Position numbers and translations under genes: made by a program
Notes under the pieces: generated by a model
Databases searched by the model: none
What the model was told of the DNA's origin: nothing
The model's input: only the letters and a program-made list of their open reading frames with translations
In this document: piece after piece, positions 51,084-60,108 of the stretch
Numbering within the stretch: position 1 is the stretch's first letter
How the letters are laid out: every line of letters begins with the position of its first letter
Assembly: GCF_014295035.1 (NCBI RefSeq)
Contig: NZ_CP060404.1
Location: 3,938,501-4,002,500, forward strand
Source: Streptomyces buecherae
Lineage (GTDB): Bacteria; Actinomycetota; Actinomycetes; Streptomycetales; Streptomycetaceae
Length of the DNA stretch: 64,000 bases
Direction: 5' to 3'

Positions 51084-53182
51084 CCAGCACCTCGCACCCG
51101 CACCGGGTGGAGCAGGCCGGGGCGCATCGGGCCATGGTGGCCTTCAACACGCCGGCGGGGCGGCGGCACACCGCCCCGATCCGGTTCGGCCGCGAGTCCC
51201 GGCGCGACCCCCAACTGCCGCAGCGCGTCCGCAACGGGCTGCTCGGCGACGAGGAACAGCAGGTCGTACAGGTCCGGCTGGCGGCGTCCGAGGCGGCCAA
51301 CCCGGCGGCGCGCGCCCTGCTCGACACCGAGGCCGGCACCGCCCTGCGGCTGCACCAGCTCCTGGAGGACACCGACTACGCCGCGCTCTTCCCCCGCGTC
51401 GTCGGCCACGAGCTGGACGCGGCCGAGCCGTTCCTGCTCTACGCCGCGCCGCGCGGCACCGCCGCCCTGCGCACCCACGTGATGTCCGCGACCGACCAGC
51501 GGACCTTCGCCCGCGACCTGGTCCTCGCGCTGTGCCTGCTCGACGCGCAGGGCCTGGTGCCGCGCGGCGTCTCGCCCGGCACCGTGCTCTGGGACGGCAC
51601 CTCGGTGCAGTTGTGGGGCCTGGAGGGGGTGGCCCGCGTCGGACGGGCGCGCACCCGCTGGGGGCGGGCCCCGTACTGCTCGCCCGAACAGCGGCGCGGC
51701 GAGGGCCTGGTGGACGCGCGGGACGCGGTGTGGAGCGCGGCCCAGGTGCTCTACCAGCTCGTGACGGGCCGACCCGGGCCGAGCGACCGGGCGCCGGCCG
51801 ACCTCGGGGAGCACCGGGTGCTCGCCGAGACGCTGCGCGGCGCGTTCGCCCCGCTGGCCGCCGACCGGCCCTCGCCGACCGACCTGCTCGACCTGCTGGC
51901 CCCGGGCGCGGCCGGGCGCGTCGCGCTCGCCTCGGCCACCGACGGCCACGAGCCGCACCGGTCGGCGTTCGACCACGCGCTGCGCCTCAAACGGCGGTCC
52001 CCGCCGCCCGACCGGCCACCGGGGCCCGAGCTGGCCGGCGGCGAGGTGCTGTGCCCGTACTGCCTGGAGGCCATCCGGCTGGACCTGTCCGCGCTGTACG
52101 ACACCGACAGCCGGATGCAATACCAGAAGCTGGACATCTCCGGCATCACCAGCCCGGTGCGGCGGCAGGACGTCATGCGCGGCGCCGTCCAGAAGTGCGG
52201 AGCCGACCCGGACTTCCCGCCGCACTACATCCCGGTCCCCTACCTCACCTACGGCCGGCCGCTGACGGTCGCCATGGTCGGCCAGTCGTCGACCGGCAAG
52301 AGCCATCTGCTGACCCAGATGATCGCCGAGATCACCGACGGCGGCCTGGAGCCGTATGGCCTGAGCTGGCAGTCCGTCAACCCGGCCCAGCACGCCAGGT
52401 TCGTACGGGAGCGGGTGCAGCCGCTGCGCAACGGCAAGGTGCTGGGCCACACCGAGGGCATCGGCCTGGACGGCTTCGCGCGCTTCGTGGAGTCCCTGCT
52501 GATCACCGACGCCCACGGGCGGACCCGGCCGGTCGCGTTCTTCGACCTGGGCGGCGAGGACCTGGTGCGCACGGACGCCGCGCTGCGCTTCCTGCTCGGC
52601 GTCGACGCCGTCGTCTTCGTCGTGGACCCCGCGCTGGCGCTGCCGCTGCCCCACCTGGACCACGCCAGGGAACGCTGGGGGCTCGAGGTCAACCGGGACG
52701 GCGACCAGGCGTTCGGCACCGTCCTCGACCGGCTGCCCAAGAGCGGCCCCTACCTGGACGTGGCCGGCGCGGTGGTGCTGGCCAAGGCCGACCTGCTGCG
52801 CTTCCAACCCCCCGTGGGCCGCTGGCTGGACGAGGTGCCACGGGCCCCGCTCGACCCGGCACTCGCGTACGCGGAGAGCCGGGACGTGTACGGGCTGCTG
52901 CGCCAGCACGCCGGCCAGGCGTGGCTGCGGCCCTTCGACACGATCCGCCGGTGCACGCTGCACGTCGCCTCGGCCACCGGCGGCCAGGAGGCCGGCGGGC
53001 GCTACCCGGCGGGCGCGAGCCCGCGCCGGGTGCTGGAGCCGCTGCTGTCGCTGCTGGCGATGCACGGACTGATCGACGTTCCGGGCGGCGCCGACGCGCA
53101 CGCCGTGGGATGGGCGCGGGACGCGGGACCGGCGCCGCGCGGCAGGGGCCCGGTGCGGCCCGACGGAGAGGACAGGCTGTGA
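51080..53182 (+). CDS. Pseudokinase-GTPase fusion (DO-GTPase-like)
   Basis: 700 aa. Residues ~40-290 follow a protein-kinase layout (LVLALCLLDAQGLVPRGVSP, APYCSPEQRRGEG, LYQLVTGRPGPS), but the HRD is PRG, the metal Asn is Thr (GTVLW), and the DFG is GLE, so it is a pseudokinase. A CPYC knuckle is near 325. Residues ~395-640 are a GTPase: Walker A MVGQSSTGKSHLL near 399-411, Walker B-like FFDLGGEDLVRTD near 486, base-recognition-like VVLAKADLLRF near 568. This matches GTPases paired with GAP1 in predicted conflict systems. GTG at 51080, with GTGA overlaps at both ends. Confidence 0.76.
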   Translation: MTSTSHPHRVEQAGAHRAMVAFNTPAGRRHTAPIRFGRESRRDPQLPQRVRNGLLGDEEQQVVQVRLAASEAANPAARALLDTEAGTALRLHQLLEDTDYAALFPRVVGHELDAAEPFLLYAAPRGTAALRTHVMSATDQRTFARDLVLALCLLDAQGLVPRGVSPGTVLWDGTSVQLWGLEGVARVGRARTRWGRAPYCSPEQRRGEGLVDARDAVWSAAQVLYQLVTGRPGPSDRAPADLGEHRVLAETLRGAFAPLAADRPSPTDLLDLLAPGAAGRVALASATDGHEPHRSAFDHALRLKRRSPPPDRPPGPELAGGEVLCPYCLEAIRLDLSALYDTDSRMQYQKLDISGITSPVRRQDVMRGAVQKCGADPDFPPHYIPVPYLTYGRPLTVAMVGQSSTGKSHLLTQMIAEITDGGLEPYGLSWQSVNPAQHARFVRERVQPLRNGKVLGHTEGIGLDGFARFVESLLITDAHGRTRPVAFFDLGGEDLVRTDAALRFLLGVDAVVFVVDPALALPLPHLDHARERWGLEVNRDGDQAFGTVLDRLPKSGPYLDVAGAVVLAKADLLRFQPPVGRWLDEVPRAPLDPALAYAESRDVYGLLRQHAGQAWLRPFDTIRRCTLHVASATGGQEAGGRYPAGASPRRVLEPLLSLLAMHGLIDVPGGADAHAVGWARDAGPAPRGRGPVRPDGEDRL

Positions 53183-55350
53183 ACGACTTCCACGAGCGCC
53201 GGCCCACCCCACGCGTCCCGGGCGACGGCACGGGCCCGGGCGCGGGCCAGGTGCACCAGATGGTCTTCCGCTGGGACGGCAACCACGGCCGCCAGGGCAC
53301 CGGCATGAAGGCCGTCGCGCACTCCTGCTCCGCCGACCGGGCCGAGGAACTCGGCCGCGAACTCGGCCCGCTGCTCTGGGTGTCCGGCGCCTCGGACGCC
53401 CGGTCGAGCGTCGTGCGCACGCTGTCCCAGGACGGCGACGTCATGCTCGTCCAACGCTGGCCCACCACCGACCGGGGCGGCCGGCCCAGCACCGTCAGCC
53501 ACGTCCTGCTCGGCGACACCGGCAGCCTCAAGACCCGACTGTGCCTGGGCCTGGCATACGGCGGCTGGGGCCGGCGGGAGAAGGCCGAACAGGCCGTCGG
53601 GGAACAGCCCCCGGTGCCCAGCGCGAAGCTGGACACGGTGGCCCGCGACCGGTTGCCGGGGATGACGGACCGGCTGCGCCAGGTCCGCAAGGAGCTGATC
53701 ATGGTCACCGCCGAGTGGCTGCGCGACCCCGAGCCGCGCGTGTCGCTGCGCTCGGACGCGCTGCCGGTGGTGGCCGACCAGGACAGCGCGCCGCTGGTGT
53801 ACCTGGGGCTGTTCCTGATCTTCGGCCACTGGCTGAACCGCGAGTGGACGTTCGCCACGTACGACACCGTCGACACCCACCCGCTCCGGCTGACCTGCGT
53901 CCCGCGCTGGGAGCCGGACGCGGGCGGCTCGGGCCCGCTGGCGCGCGTGGTGACCGATCCGCCGCCCACCGCCCGACCCGAGCACCGCGCGGCGCTGGCG
54001 CTGGTGGACTACCTGTTGGCGCACCCGGGCCAACCCGCGGGCGTGGCCCCGCTGGCCGACGGGCTCCGGGGCGCGGCGGCGCTGCCGTGGCCGCAGCGGG
54101 AGACGCGGCTGCGGGCGGTGTTGGGCCGGCTCGGCCCGCCCGGCACCGCCACCCGGGCCGGCGACTCGGCCCGGGCCGCCGACCCGGCGCCGGCGCCCTC
54201 GCGGGCCACGCCCGCGCCCGCCCAGCCCGCTGCCGCGGCGGCCCCCCGCGTCTCGCTCCAGCGCCCGAACCCGGCCCCGGCCGCCCCGGCCCCCGCTCCC
54301 GACACCGCCGACACCGCCGACTCCGCCGTTGGCGCGTCCCCGGGGTACGCCACGCCGCCGCCCGCCCGCGCGCCCGGCCCGCCCGCGCACGACCCGGCCC
54401 CCGCGCCGACGGACCACCCCGCCGCCGTACCAGCGGACCACCCGGCCGCCGCGCCCCCGGGCCAGCCGGCCGCCACGTCCGACCCCGGCCCCGACCCGGC
54501 CGGCCCGGGCGGCGCCGCGCGCACGGCGGGCCGGCAGCCCGGCCCGACCTCCGACGCCGGGCAGCAGGGCCGCGTCGCCGGGGCGGTCCCGCTCCGCGAG
54601 GACCTGCACCTGTACCGGCACACGAACACCCTCCAGTACGCCGGGCTGACGCGGCGCCTGAAGGCGGTGTCGGACGCGACGCTCATCGCCGAACTGAAGG
54701 ACCCCGCGCTGCCCGCCGACGCCCGCGCGTTGCTGCTCACCGAACTCCGGGACACGCGCCGCCTCCGGGAGCGCACGACCGAGCTCCGACACGACCTGTG
54801 CGCCGAGGTGCTGCGCCGGAGCCTGTACTACGACCCGAACCCCGACGACCGCGAGCACCGCACGCCCCAGGAGCGGGTACACCAGGCGGCCGACCTCTTC
54901 ACCTGGGCCGTCGCCCCGGTGGCCCACAACGAGCAGCACCGGCACGCGCTGTTGGAGGTCTTCCACTGGTTCTGCCGACAGCAACCACCCGCGTCCCACC
55001 TGTGGATCGAGCGCACCGTCCTCGCGCCCACCAGCGACCTGCCGCCCCACCTGCCGGCCGCCCTGTGGCAGCAGATCGTGCGCGACCTGCTCCGACGCCC
55101 CGGCCCGCCCCCCGTCATCCCCGGCGGCGACGCCCCACCGCAACCCGCCCCGGCCGCCCCACCCGCCCCTGCCGCCCCGGCCGACCAGCAACCGGCCGCG
55201 CCCGAGCGCCCCGCGCGGGGCCGCCCGGCCTGGCTGCCCAGGCTGCCGAAGGGCGACGGACAGGGCACGTTCTGGGTGCTGTTGGCCATGGGCCTGACGG
55301 TCGTCGCCCTGATCGTGCTCTTCGCCATCCTGCTGGCCAACATGGCGTGA
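53179..55350 (+). CDS. GAP1-like GTPase-associated protein with C-terminal TM helix
   Basis: 723 aa. The N-terminal ~200 residues (VHQMVFRWDGNHGRQGTGMK, AVAHSCSADRAEELGRELGP, LLWVSGASDARSSVVRTLSQ) fit the GAP1 N-terminal domain found next to DO-GTPases. A disordered Pro/Ala linker spans ~340-470. A helical domain (LREDLHLYRHTNTLQYAGLT, then LYYDPNPDDREHRTPQERV) lies at ~475-640. A single C-terminal TM helix (VLLAMGLTVVALIVLFAILL) makes it tail-anchored. GTG at 53179 overlaps the GTPase stop (GTGA). It likely couples the GTPase to the membrane and ends the cluster. Confidence 0.75.
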   Translation: MNDFHERRPTPRVPGDGTGPGAGQVHQMVFRWDGNHGRQGTGMKAVAHSCSADRAEELGRELGPLLWVSGASDARSSVVRTLSQDGDVMLVQRWPTTDRGGRPSTVSHVLLGDTGSLKTRLCLGLAYGGWGRREKAEQAVGEQPPVPSAKLDTVARDRLPGMTDRLRQVRKELIMVTAEWLRDPEPRVSLRSDALPVVADQDSAPLVYLGLFLIFGHWLNREWTFATYDTVDTHPLRLTCVPRWEPDAGGSGPLARVVTDPPPTARPEHRAALALVDYLLAHPGQPAGVAPLADGLRGAAALPWPQRETRLRAVLGRLGPPGTATRAGDSARAADPAPAPSRATPAPAQPAAAAAPRVSLQRPNPAPAAPAPAPDTADTADSAVGASPGYATPPPARAPGPPAHDPAPAPTDHPAAVPADHPAAAPPGQPAATSDPGPDPAGPGGAARTAGRQPGPTSDAGQQGRVAGAVPLREDLHLYRHTNTLQYAGLTRRLKAVSDATLIAELKDPALPADARALLLTELRDTRRLRERTTELRHDLCAEVLRRSLYYDPNPDDREHRTPQERVHQAADLFTWAVAPVAHNEQHRHALLEVFHWFCRQQPPASHLWIERTVLAPTSDLPPHLPAALWQQIVRDLLRRPGPPPVIPGGDAPPQPAPAAPPAPAAPADQQPAAPERPARGRPAWLPRLPKGDGQGTFWVLLAMGLTVVALIVLFAILLANMA

Positions 55351-55495
55351 CGCGCCACGCCCCGCGCGCCCCGGGCGGGGACGGGCGGGCGTCCGGGGCG
55401 CGGGCGCGTTGGCACGTTGGCGTGCGCGGCTTGGTGGGCGTAAGCGCCCGCGTTGGCGTACGCGCCGGGCTGGCGGACGCGCGTGCGGTGGGCCG

Positions 55496-56824
55496 CTACG
55501 CCAGCCCGGACGGCCCGTCGTCGTCCCGATCGCCCCGGCCGTCCAGGTCATCCGCGTCATCTACGTCGTCCGGGTCGTCCAGGTCGTCCGCGTCATCTAC
55601 GTCATCCGCGTCGTCCGGGCCGGTGAGGTCGGCGGGGCCGACGAGGTCGTCATCCGGTTCGTCGTCGGGTTCGTCGTCGGCCGCGTACGGGTGGACGTAG
55701 CGGCCGGCGGCGAAGGGCGTGAACCAGCGCGAGATGCCCATCGGGGCGACGCCGAGGTAGGCGCCGACCGGGCTCTCGTCGATGCCGTCCATCGAGTCGT
55801 CGTAGAGCCACTCGTGGTTCATGTCCTCGTACACCGAGTCGGCGAAGCACTCCAGGGCGAGCGAGACGCCGTCGTCCAACAGGCCGAACAGGTCGAGCGC
55901 GATCTCCGCCTCGCGCAGCAGCAGCCGCAGCGCCAACTCCTCGGCCACGCAGCTCGGCTGCTCGAAGGTGCCCTGGGTGAAGCGGGTGGTCAGGGCGATG
56001 GCGGTGACCAGGAAGCGGCGGGCGAAGCGGGCGTCGTAGCGCAGCGCGTAGCGCCGGGGCAGTTCGTCGAGGAGCCACATCGGCTCGTCGCAGTCGGCGA
56101 CGCTGCCGCCGTCCTCGTCCAGCGCGCACACGTCCTGGAACAGCTCGTCGAGCAGCAGGTCCGTCCCGTACACCAGGGCGCCGGCCGCGAGCCGCGCGTC
56201 CGCCGCCGAGACGACCGGCCCCTGTCGGTCGTGCGCCCCGCCCCGGCCGCCGACCTCCTCCGCCCCGGCGGCCCCGGCCGACTCCGGGGGGCCGCCGAAC
56301 GCCTCGGGGCCGAACGCCCGCAGCTGGTCGGCCAGTCCGCGGAACGTGTCCCGCATGGCGGCCGAGTCCACGAGGTCGCCGGTCGCCTCGGCCGCCGGCC
56401 CGTCGCCGCCCTGTCCGCGCAGCCGCGCGCGGCGCGACGCGAGGTCGTCGGGCGGGGCGCCGGGGCCGCCGGCGGCGTCCAGACTCTCCTTCGCGAGGTC
56501 GGCGTGCAGTTCGACGGCGCAGCGCGCCACGGTCCACCCCGCGAGCAGTTCGGAGCGCTCCAACAGCTCGTCCACCAGCGAGCGCACCGCCTCCTCGGCC
56601 AACTCCAGCATCGGAGCGTCCACGAAGACCTTCATCAGCGCCCCGCCGGGATGCACGCCCACGAAGGTGTCGAGGACGTCCACCTCGACGCCGTCCGGCC
56701 CGTCGATCGCCTCCACCGACTCGAACCCGCGCTCCAGCAGGGCCACCACGCCCACCCGGTGCAGGGCGTCCAACTCGGGGTCACCACTCGGTATCTGAGC
56801 GTCCACACTCACCGCGTACTTCAC
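55496..56824 (-). CDS. Acidic-tailed protein of unknown function
   Basis: 442 aa. The start VKYAVSVDAQIPSGDPELDA then VKVFVDAP-like strands suggest a small alpha/beta domain in the first ~110 residues. A larger helical domain follows (ALRLLLREAEIALDLFGLLD, ALECFADSVYEDMNHEWLYD). The C-terminal ~55 residues are a run of Asp-rich repeats (DDADDVDDADDLDDPDD). I took the GTG at 56822-56824; the ribosome site is weak. It faces the GAP1-like gene tail to tail, and its start faces the kinase gene start across 287 bp. No family recognised; it may serve the neighbouring conflict system or the kinase. Confidence 0.65.
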   Translation of the reverse strand: MKYAVSVDAQIPSGDPELDALHRVGVVALLERGFESVEAIDGPDGVEVDVLDTFVGVHPGGALMKVFVDAPMLELAEEAVRSLVDELLERSELLAGWTVARCAVELHADLAKESLDAAGGPGAPPDDLASRRARLRGQGGDGPAAEATGDLVDSAAMRDTFRGLADQLRAFGPEAFGGPPESAGAAGAEEVGGRGGAHDRQGPVVSAADARLAAGALVYGTDLLLDELFQDVCALDEDGGSVADCDEPMWLLDELPRRYALRYDARFARRFLVTAIALTTRFTQGTFEQPSCVAEELALRLLLREAEIALDLFGLLDDGVSLALECFADSVYEDMNHEWLYDDSMDGIDESPVGAYLGVAPMGISRWFTPFAAGRYVHPYAADDEPDDEPDDDLVGPADLTGPDDADDVDDADDLDDPDDVDDADDLDGRGDRDDDGPSGLA

Positions 56825-57111
56825 GATGCCAGCGTGGCAGGCCGAGCCCGTGCATGCGCCCGCAATCGTCACTTCGCCCCGCCCGCCCGACGGTTCCGGC
56901 CGACGCGCGCGATCCGGCCCCGTCCGGAGGCGGCGGTTCCGGTTCCGGACGACCGTGGCGGTTCCGGTGCCGGACGGTACGCCGCAGGTCACGGAGGGCG
57001 AGCGCGGCCGTGGCCGCCGCACCGCGGTCACCCGCGGCGTCTATCCTGCCTCCGAGTTCGGTGATCTTCCGCCGAGCGACGACACAGGGGCGATCGGGGG
57101 ATCAGTCCGTC

Positions 57112-59508
57112 ATGCACAACGACCACGACGGCGACCGGGGCGACGGCATCAGCGGCATAGCGCCCCTGGCGCCGACCGATCCACCCCGGATCGGCCCCTA
57201 CGTGCTGCTCGGCCGGCTCGGCTCCGGCGGCATGGGCCGGGTCTACCTGGCCCGCTCGGCGGGCGGGCGGACCGTGGCCGTGAAGGTCGTGCACGAGGAA
57301 CACGCGACGAACAGGGAGTTCCGGGCCCGCTTCCGGCGTGAGGTGGCCGCGGCGCGGCGCGTCGGCGAACGGTTCACCGCCCCGGTCCTGGAGGGCGACC
57401 CGGACGCGCCACGCCCGTGGGTGGCCACCGGGTACGTACCGGGCCCCTCGCTTGAGCAGGTCGTACGGGAACACGGGCCGCTGCCGACGGCCTCGGTGCA
57501 CGAGCTGTTCGACGGCCTGACGCGGGCGCTGCGGGGCATCCACGAGGCCGGGATCGTGCACCGCGACCTCAAGCCGTCCAACGTGCTGCTCACCATCGAG
57601 GGGCCGCGCGTCATCGACTTCGGCATCGCCCGCGCCCTGCAACCCTCGGTCGAGTCCCTGCTGACCAGCACCGGCATGGTGATCGGCTCGCCCGGGTTCA
57701 TGGCCCCGGAGCAGGTCGTCGGCGAGGCGGTGGGGCCCTCGGCCGACGTCTTCGCGCTCGGCTGCGTGGCGATGTACGCGGCCACGGGCCGGCTGCCGTT
57801 CGGGCACGGCGCCCCGAACCAGCACGCGGTGATGTTCCGCATCGTCCAGTCGGCGCCGGACCTGACCGCCGTCGAGGACGACGCGCTGCGCGCGCTGATC
57901 GCCCGCTGCCTGGCCAAGTCCCCCACCGACCGCCCCACCGTGGCCGACCTGCTCGCCGACCCGGCCCGCGCGCGACCCGCGCCCGGCGACGGCGCGTGGC
58001 TGCCCCCGGCCCTGGTGGCCCGGCTCGCCCAACAGGCGGCCCGACTCCTCGACGCGGAGGCCCCGGGGGCACCCCGCCACCCCGCTCCTGGCACGCCCGA
58101 CGTCCCCGGAGCGGGCACACCCGACGTTCCCGGCCCGCCGGCGGACGCCGTCCCGTCTCCGGGCAGACCGACGGTCGGCCTCCGCCCGCAGGCGGCGGAG
58201 GGCGCGGGGGCTGCGGGGGGCGCGGGGGCTGCGGGGGGCGCGGGGGCTGCGGGGGTCGCCGGGGTCGCGGCGGGTTCCGTCCCGTCCGCGGCCTCCGCTG
58301 CCACGCCGGCGGTTGACGCGTCCGAGGTGGCGGATGCGAATGCGGCTGAGGCGACTGGGGCGTCGGATGCGTCCGTCGCGCCGCCGGCGCCCGCCGCGAC
58401 ATCCGCCACCGAGGGGTCGGGCTCGACCAAGGAGCCGGGCTCCGCCGACGAACCACAGACCGCCAAGGAGCCGGACCCCGCCAACGAACCAGGCCGAGAC
58501 AGGAATTCGGGTTCGGCCAAGGAGCCGGACCCCGCCAAGCCCGCCCCCGACGACCGGGTCGCGGACCGGGTCGAGGACCGACCCGTAGCCCCGCTAGCGA
58601 GCCGCCCCGAGGGCCGTGCGGCAGGCCGCTCCGCGCGCCGCCCCGAGGTCTCCGCCCCCGACCCCGCCGGCACCCCGACCGGAGGGCCCGCCCGCGACCG
58701 GGGCGGCCCGGCGCGGCGGCGCAGGGGCTGGGTGGTCGCGACGGTGGTGCTCGCCGTGATCGCCACCGCGAGCGTCGCGGCGCTGCTCGCGCGGGGTGAC
58801 GGCGCCTCGGACGACCCGACCCGGGGCGGCACCGCCGCCGGCCCCACCGCGTCCGGCACCGCCACGCCCACGCCGTCCGCGAGCAAGGCCGGGGACGACG
58901 CGAAGCGCGACCCGAAGGACGCGGAGAACGCCAAGGGCAAGGGCAAGGATGAGGACAAGGCCGGCAAGGAGGGGAAGGACGACCCGGGTCGGGACGACGC
59001 GGACGCCAAGAACCCCGCACACGAGGGCGGGGACGCGCCCGCCGCCGGCGACGACGCGGCCGACAGGCCCCGCGGAAACGACTCCGCACCCGACGACACC
59101 GACCCGCCCGCCAAGGAGAAGCCCGGTACCGGCGACGCCCAACGGCCGCCGTCCTCCCGCCCCACCTCGTCGGGCGCGGTCCCGCAGCGCTACCTCGGCA
59201 CCTGGGAGCGCAAGAACTACGCCGGTCCGGTCTCGCAGCAGATGGTGGTCCGGCAGGCGTCGCCCGGTCAGCACGTGATCACCCTGAGCTACGACGGGGC
59301 CGGGCACTGCGCGTCAACGGCCACGCTGGTCGCCATGGAGGACGGCGGCAAGCGGATGTCGGTCGGCCCGACCGACGTGGACACGGGCGCGTCCAACGGC
59401 TACTGCCCCTCGGACAGCGCCTCGTCGTTCGCCTTCGGCAGCGACGGCAAGCTCTACCGGACCGTCGGCTTCCAGCAGGAGATGACCCCCTTCACGCGCA
59501 TCGGCTGA
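57112..59508 (+). CDS. PknB-type Ser/Thr protein kinase with one TM helix and extracytoplasmic domain
   Basis: 798 aa. The kinase domain (~27-290) is complete: GRLGSGGMGRVYLA, TVAVKVV (Lys), GIVHRDLKPSNVLL (catalytic Asp), RVIDFGIA (DFG), PGFMAPEQV (APE), and DVFALGCV. A long Ala/Gly/Pro/Lys/Glu low-complexity juxtamembrane region (~320-535) includes GAGAAG repeats coded by an 18-bp unit near 58200-58260. TM helix VVATVVLAVIATASVAALLA (~541-562). The outside has a Lys/Asp-rich stalk and a ~105-residue folded domain (YLGTWERKNYAGPVSQQMVV) with two Cys. It probably senses an envelope cue and phosphorylates cytosolic targets. ATG at 57112. Confidence 0.93.
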   Translation: MHNDHDGDRGDGISGIAPLAPTDPPRIGPYVLLGRLGSGGMGRVYLARSAGGRTVAVKVVHEEHATNREFRARFRREVAAARRVGERFTAPVLEGDPDAPRPWVATGYVPGPSLEQVVREHGPLPTASVHELFDGLTRALRGIHEAGIVHRDLKPSNVLLTIEGPRVIDFGIARALQPSVESLLTSTGMVIGSPGFMAPEQVVGEAVGPSADVFALGCVAMYAATGRLPFGHGAPNQHAVMFRIVQSAPDLTAVEDDALRALIARCLAKSPTDRPTVADLLADPARARPAPGDGAWLPPALVARLAQQAARLLDAEAPGAPRHPAPGTPDVPGAGTPDVPGPPADAVPSPGRPTVGLRPQAAEGAGAAGGAGAAGGAGAAGVAGVAAGSVPSAASAATPAVDASEVADANAAEATGASDASVAPPAPAATSATEGSGSTKEPGSADEPQTAKEPDPANEPGRDRNSGSAKEPDPAKPAPDDRVADRVEDRPVAPLASRPEGRAAGRSARRPEVSAPDPAGTPTGGPARDRGGPARRRRGWVVATVVLAVIATASVAALLARGDGASDDPTRGGTAAGPTASGTATPTPSASKAGDDAKRDPKDAENAKGKGKDEDKAGKEGKDDPGRDDADAKNPAHEGGDAPAAGDDAADRPRGNDSAPDDTDPPAKEKPGTGDAQRPPSSRPTSSGAVPQRYLGTWERKNYAGPVSQQMVVRQASPGQHVITLSYDGAGHCASTATLVAMEDGGKRMSVGPTDVDTGASNGYCPSDSASSFAFGSDGKLYRTVGFQQEMTPFTRIG

Positions 59509-59525
59509 CGCCCCGTCCGGTGCCC

Positions 59526-59566
59526 GGCCCCGTGCCCGACCCCCGTGGTGGGCTCGGGGCGGGGCC
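59526..59566 (+). terminator. Stem-loop after the kinase gene
   Basis: GGCCCCG (59526-59532) pairs with CGGGGCC (59560-59566), and CCCGA (59535-59539) with TCGGG (59554-59558), a two-part stem with a small bulge, 17 bp past the stop. Confidence 0.5.
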
Positions 59567-60108
59567 CGGCGTGGGCGTACGCCGGCACGACGCCGCGCGG
59601 CGTTCGGAAGATGTGGCGAGGGAACCTATCGCCACCCCTCCGACGTCAACTCCCCAAGGAATGCAATTCATCCACCGGACGCTTGTGGCGGATACCTATT
59701 GAGTACGGGATTGCCTCGACTACCTATCGCAACCACCTCCCACTTTCTCGCCCAATAAACGCACATCCGCGCTCCGGAAACAGAAATCCCCTTACGCCGG
59801 GACGTCACGAGATGGCGCGGTTCTCACACCTTCCGCCCTTTACGCCGCGAAGGAGGGGAATCGCGGGCGCCCACTCCGACGCCCGCAAGCACCCCTTCAA
59901 ATAGCCTCTGACCTGCATACATGCACGGTCATCCGGCAACCCGACCCGCCACGCGGACACCGCCGGCGGCGCACCTGACGGCGCCCGGGCTATAGCCGCG
60001 TGTTATGGAAAAATGTTACTACCCGCTTCAACAAGGTTTCGGAATGCTGGTAGCGCCCCCTGGCAAACCGACGCACGAGAAATCGCGCGTCTTCGGAAAC
60101 GAGGAACC
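59567..60108. other. Intergenic region before the secreted trypsin gene
   Basis: About 540 bp. From ~59615 to 60110 the GC content is visibly lower than elsewhere (for example 59690-59760), unusual in this genome. The word ACCTATCGC occurs at about 59625 and 59721. Small open frames here lack codon bias. It probably contains the trypsin promoter and may hold an unrecognised small RNA. Confidence 0.4.

Noticed and set aside
53002..55560. Long antisense open frame opposite the GAP1-like gene
   Set aside because: Same GC effect; composition is low complexity and there is no ribosome site or homology.
59545..59904. Small open frame in the lower-GC stretch before the trypsin gene
   Set aside because: No third-position GC bias, no domain, and poor ribosome site.
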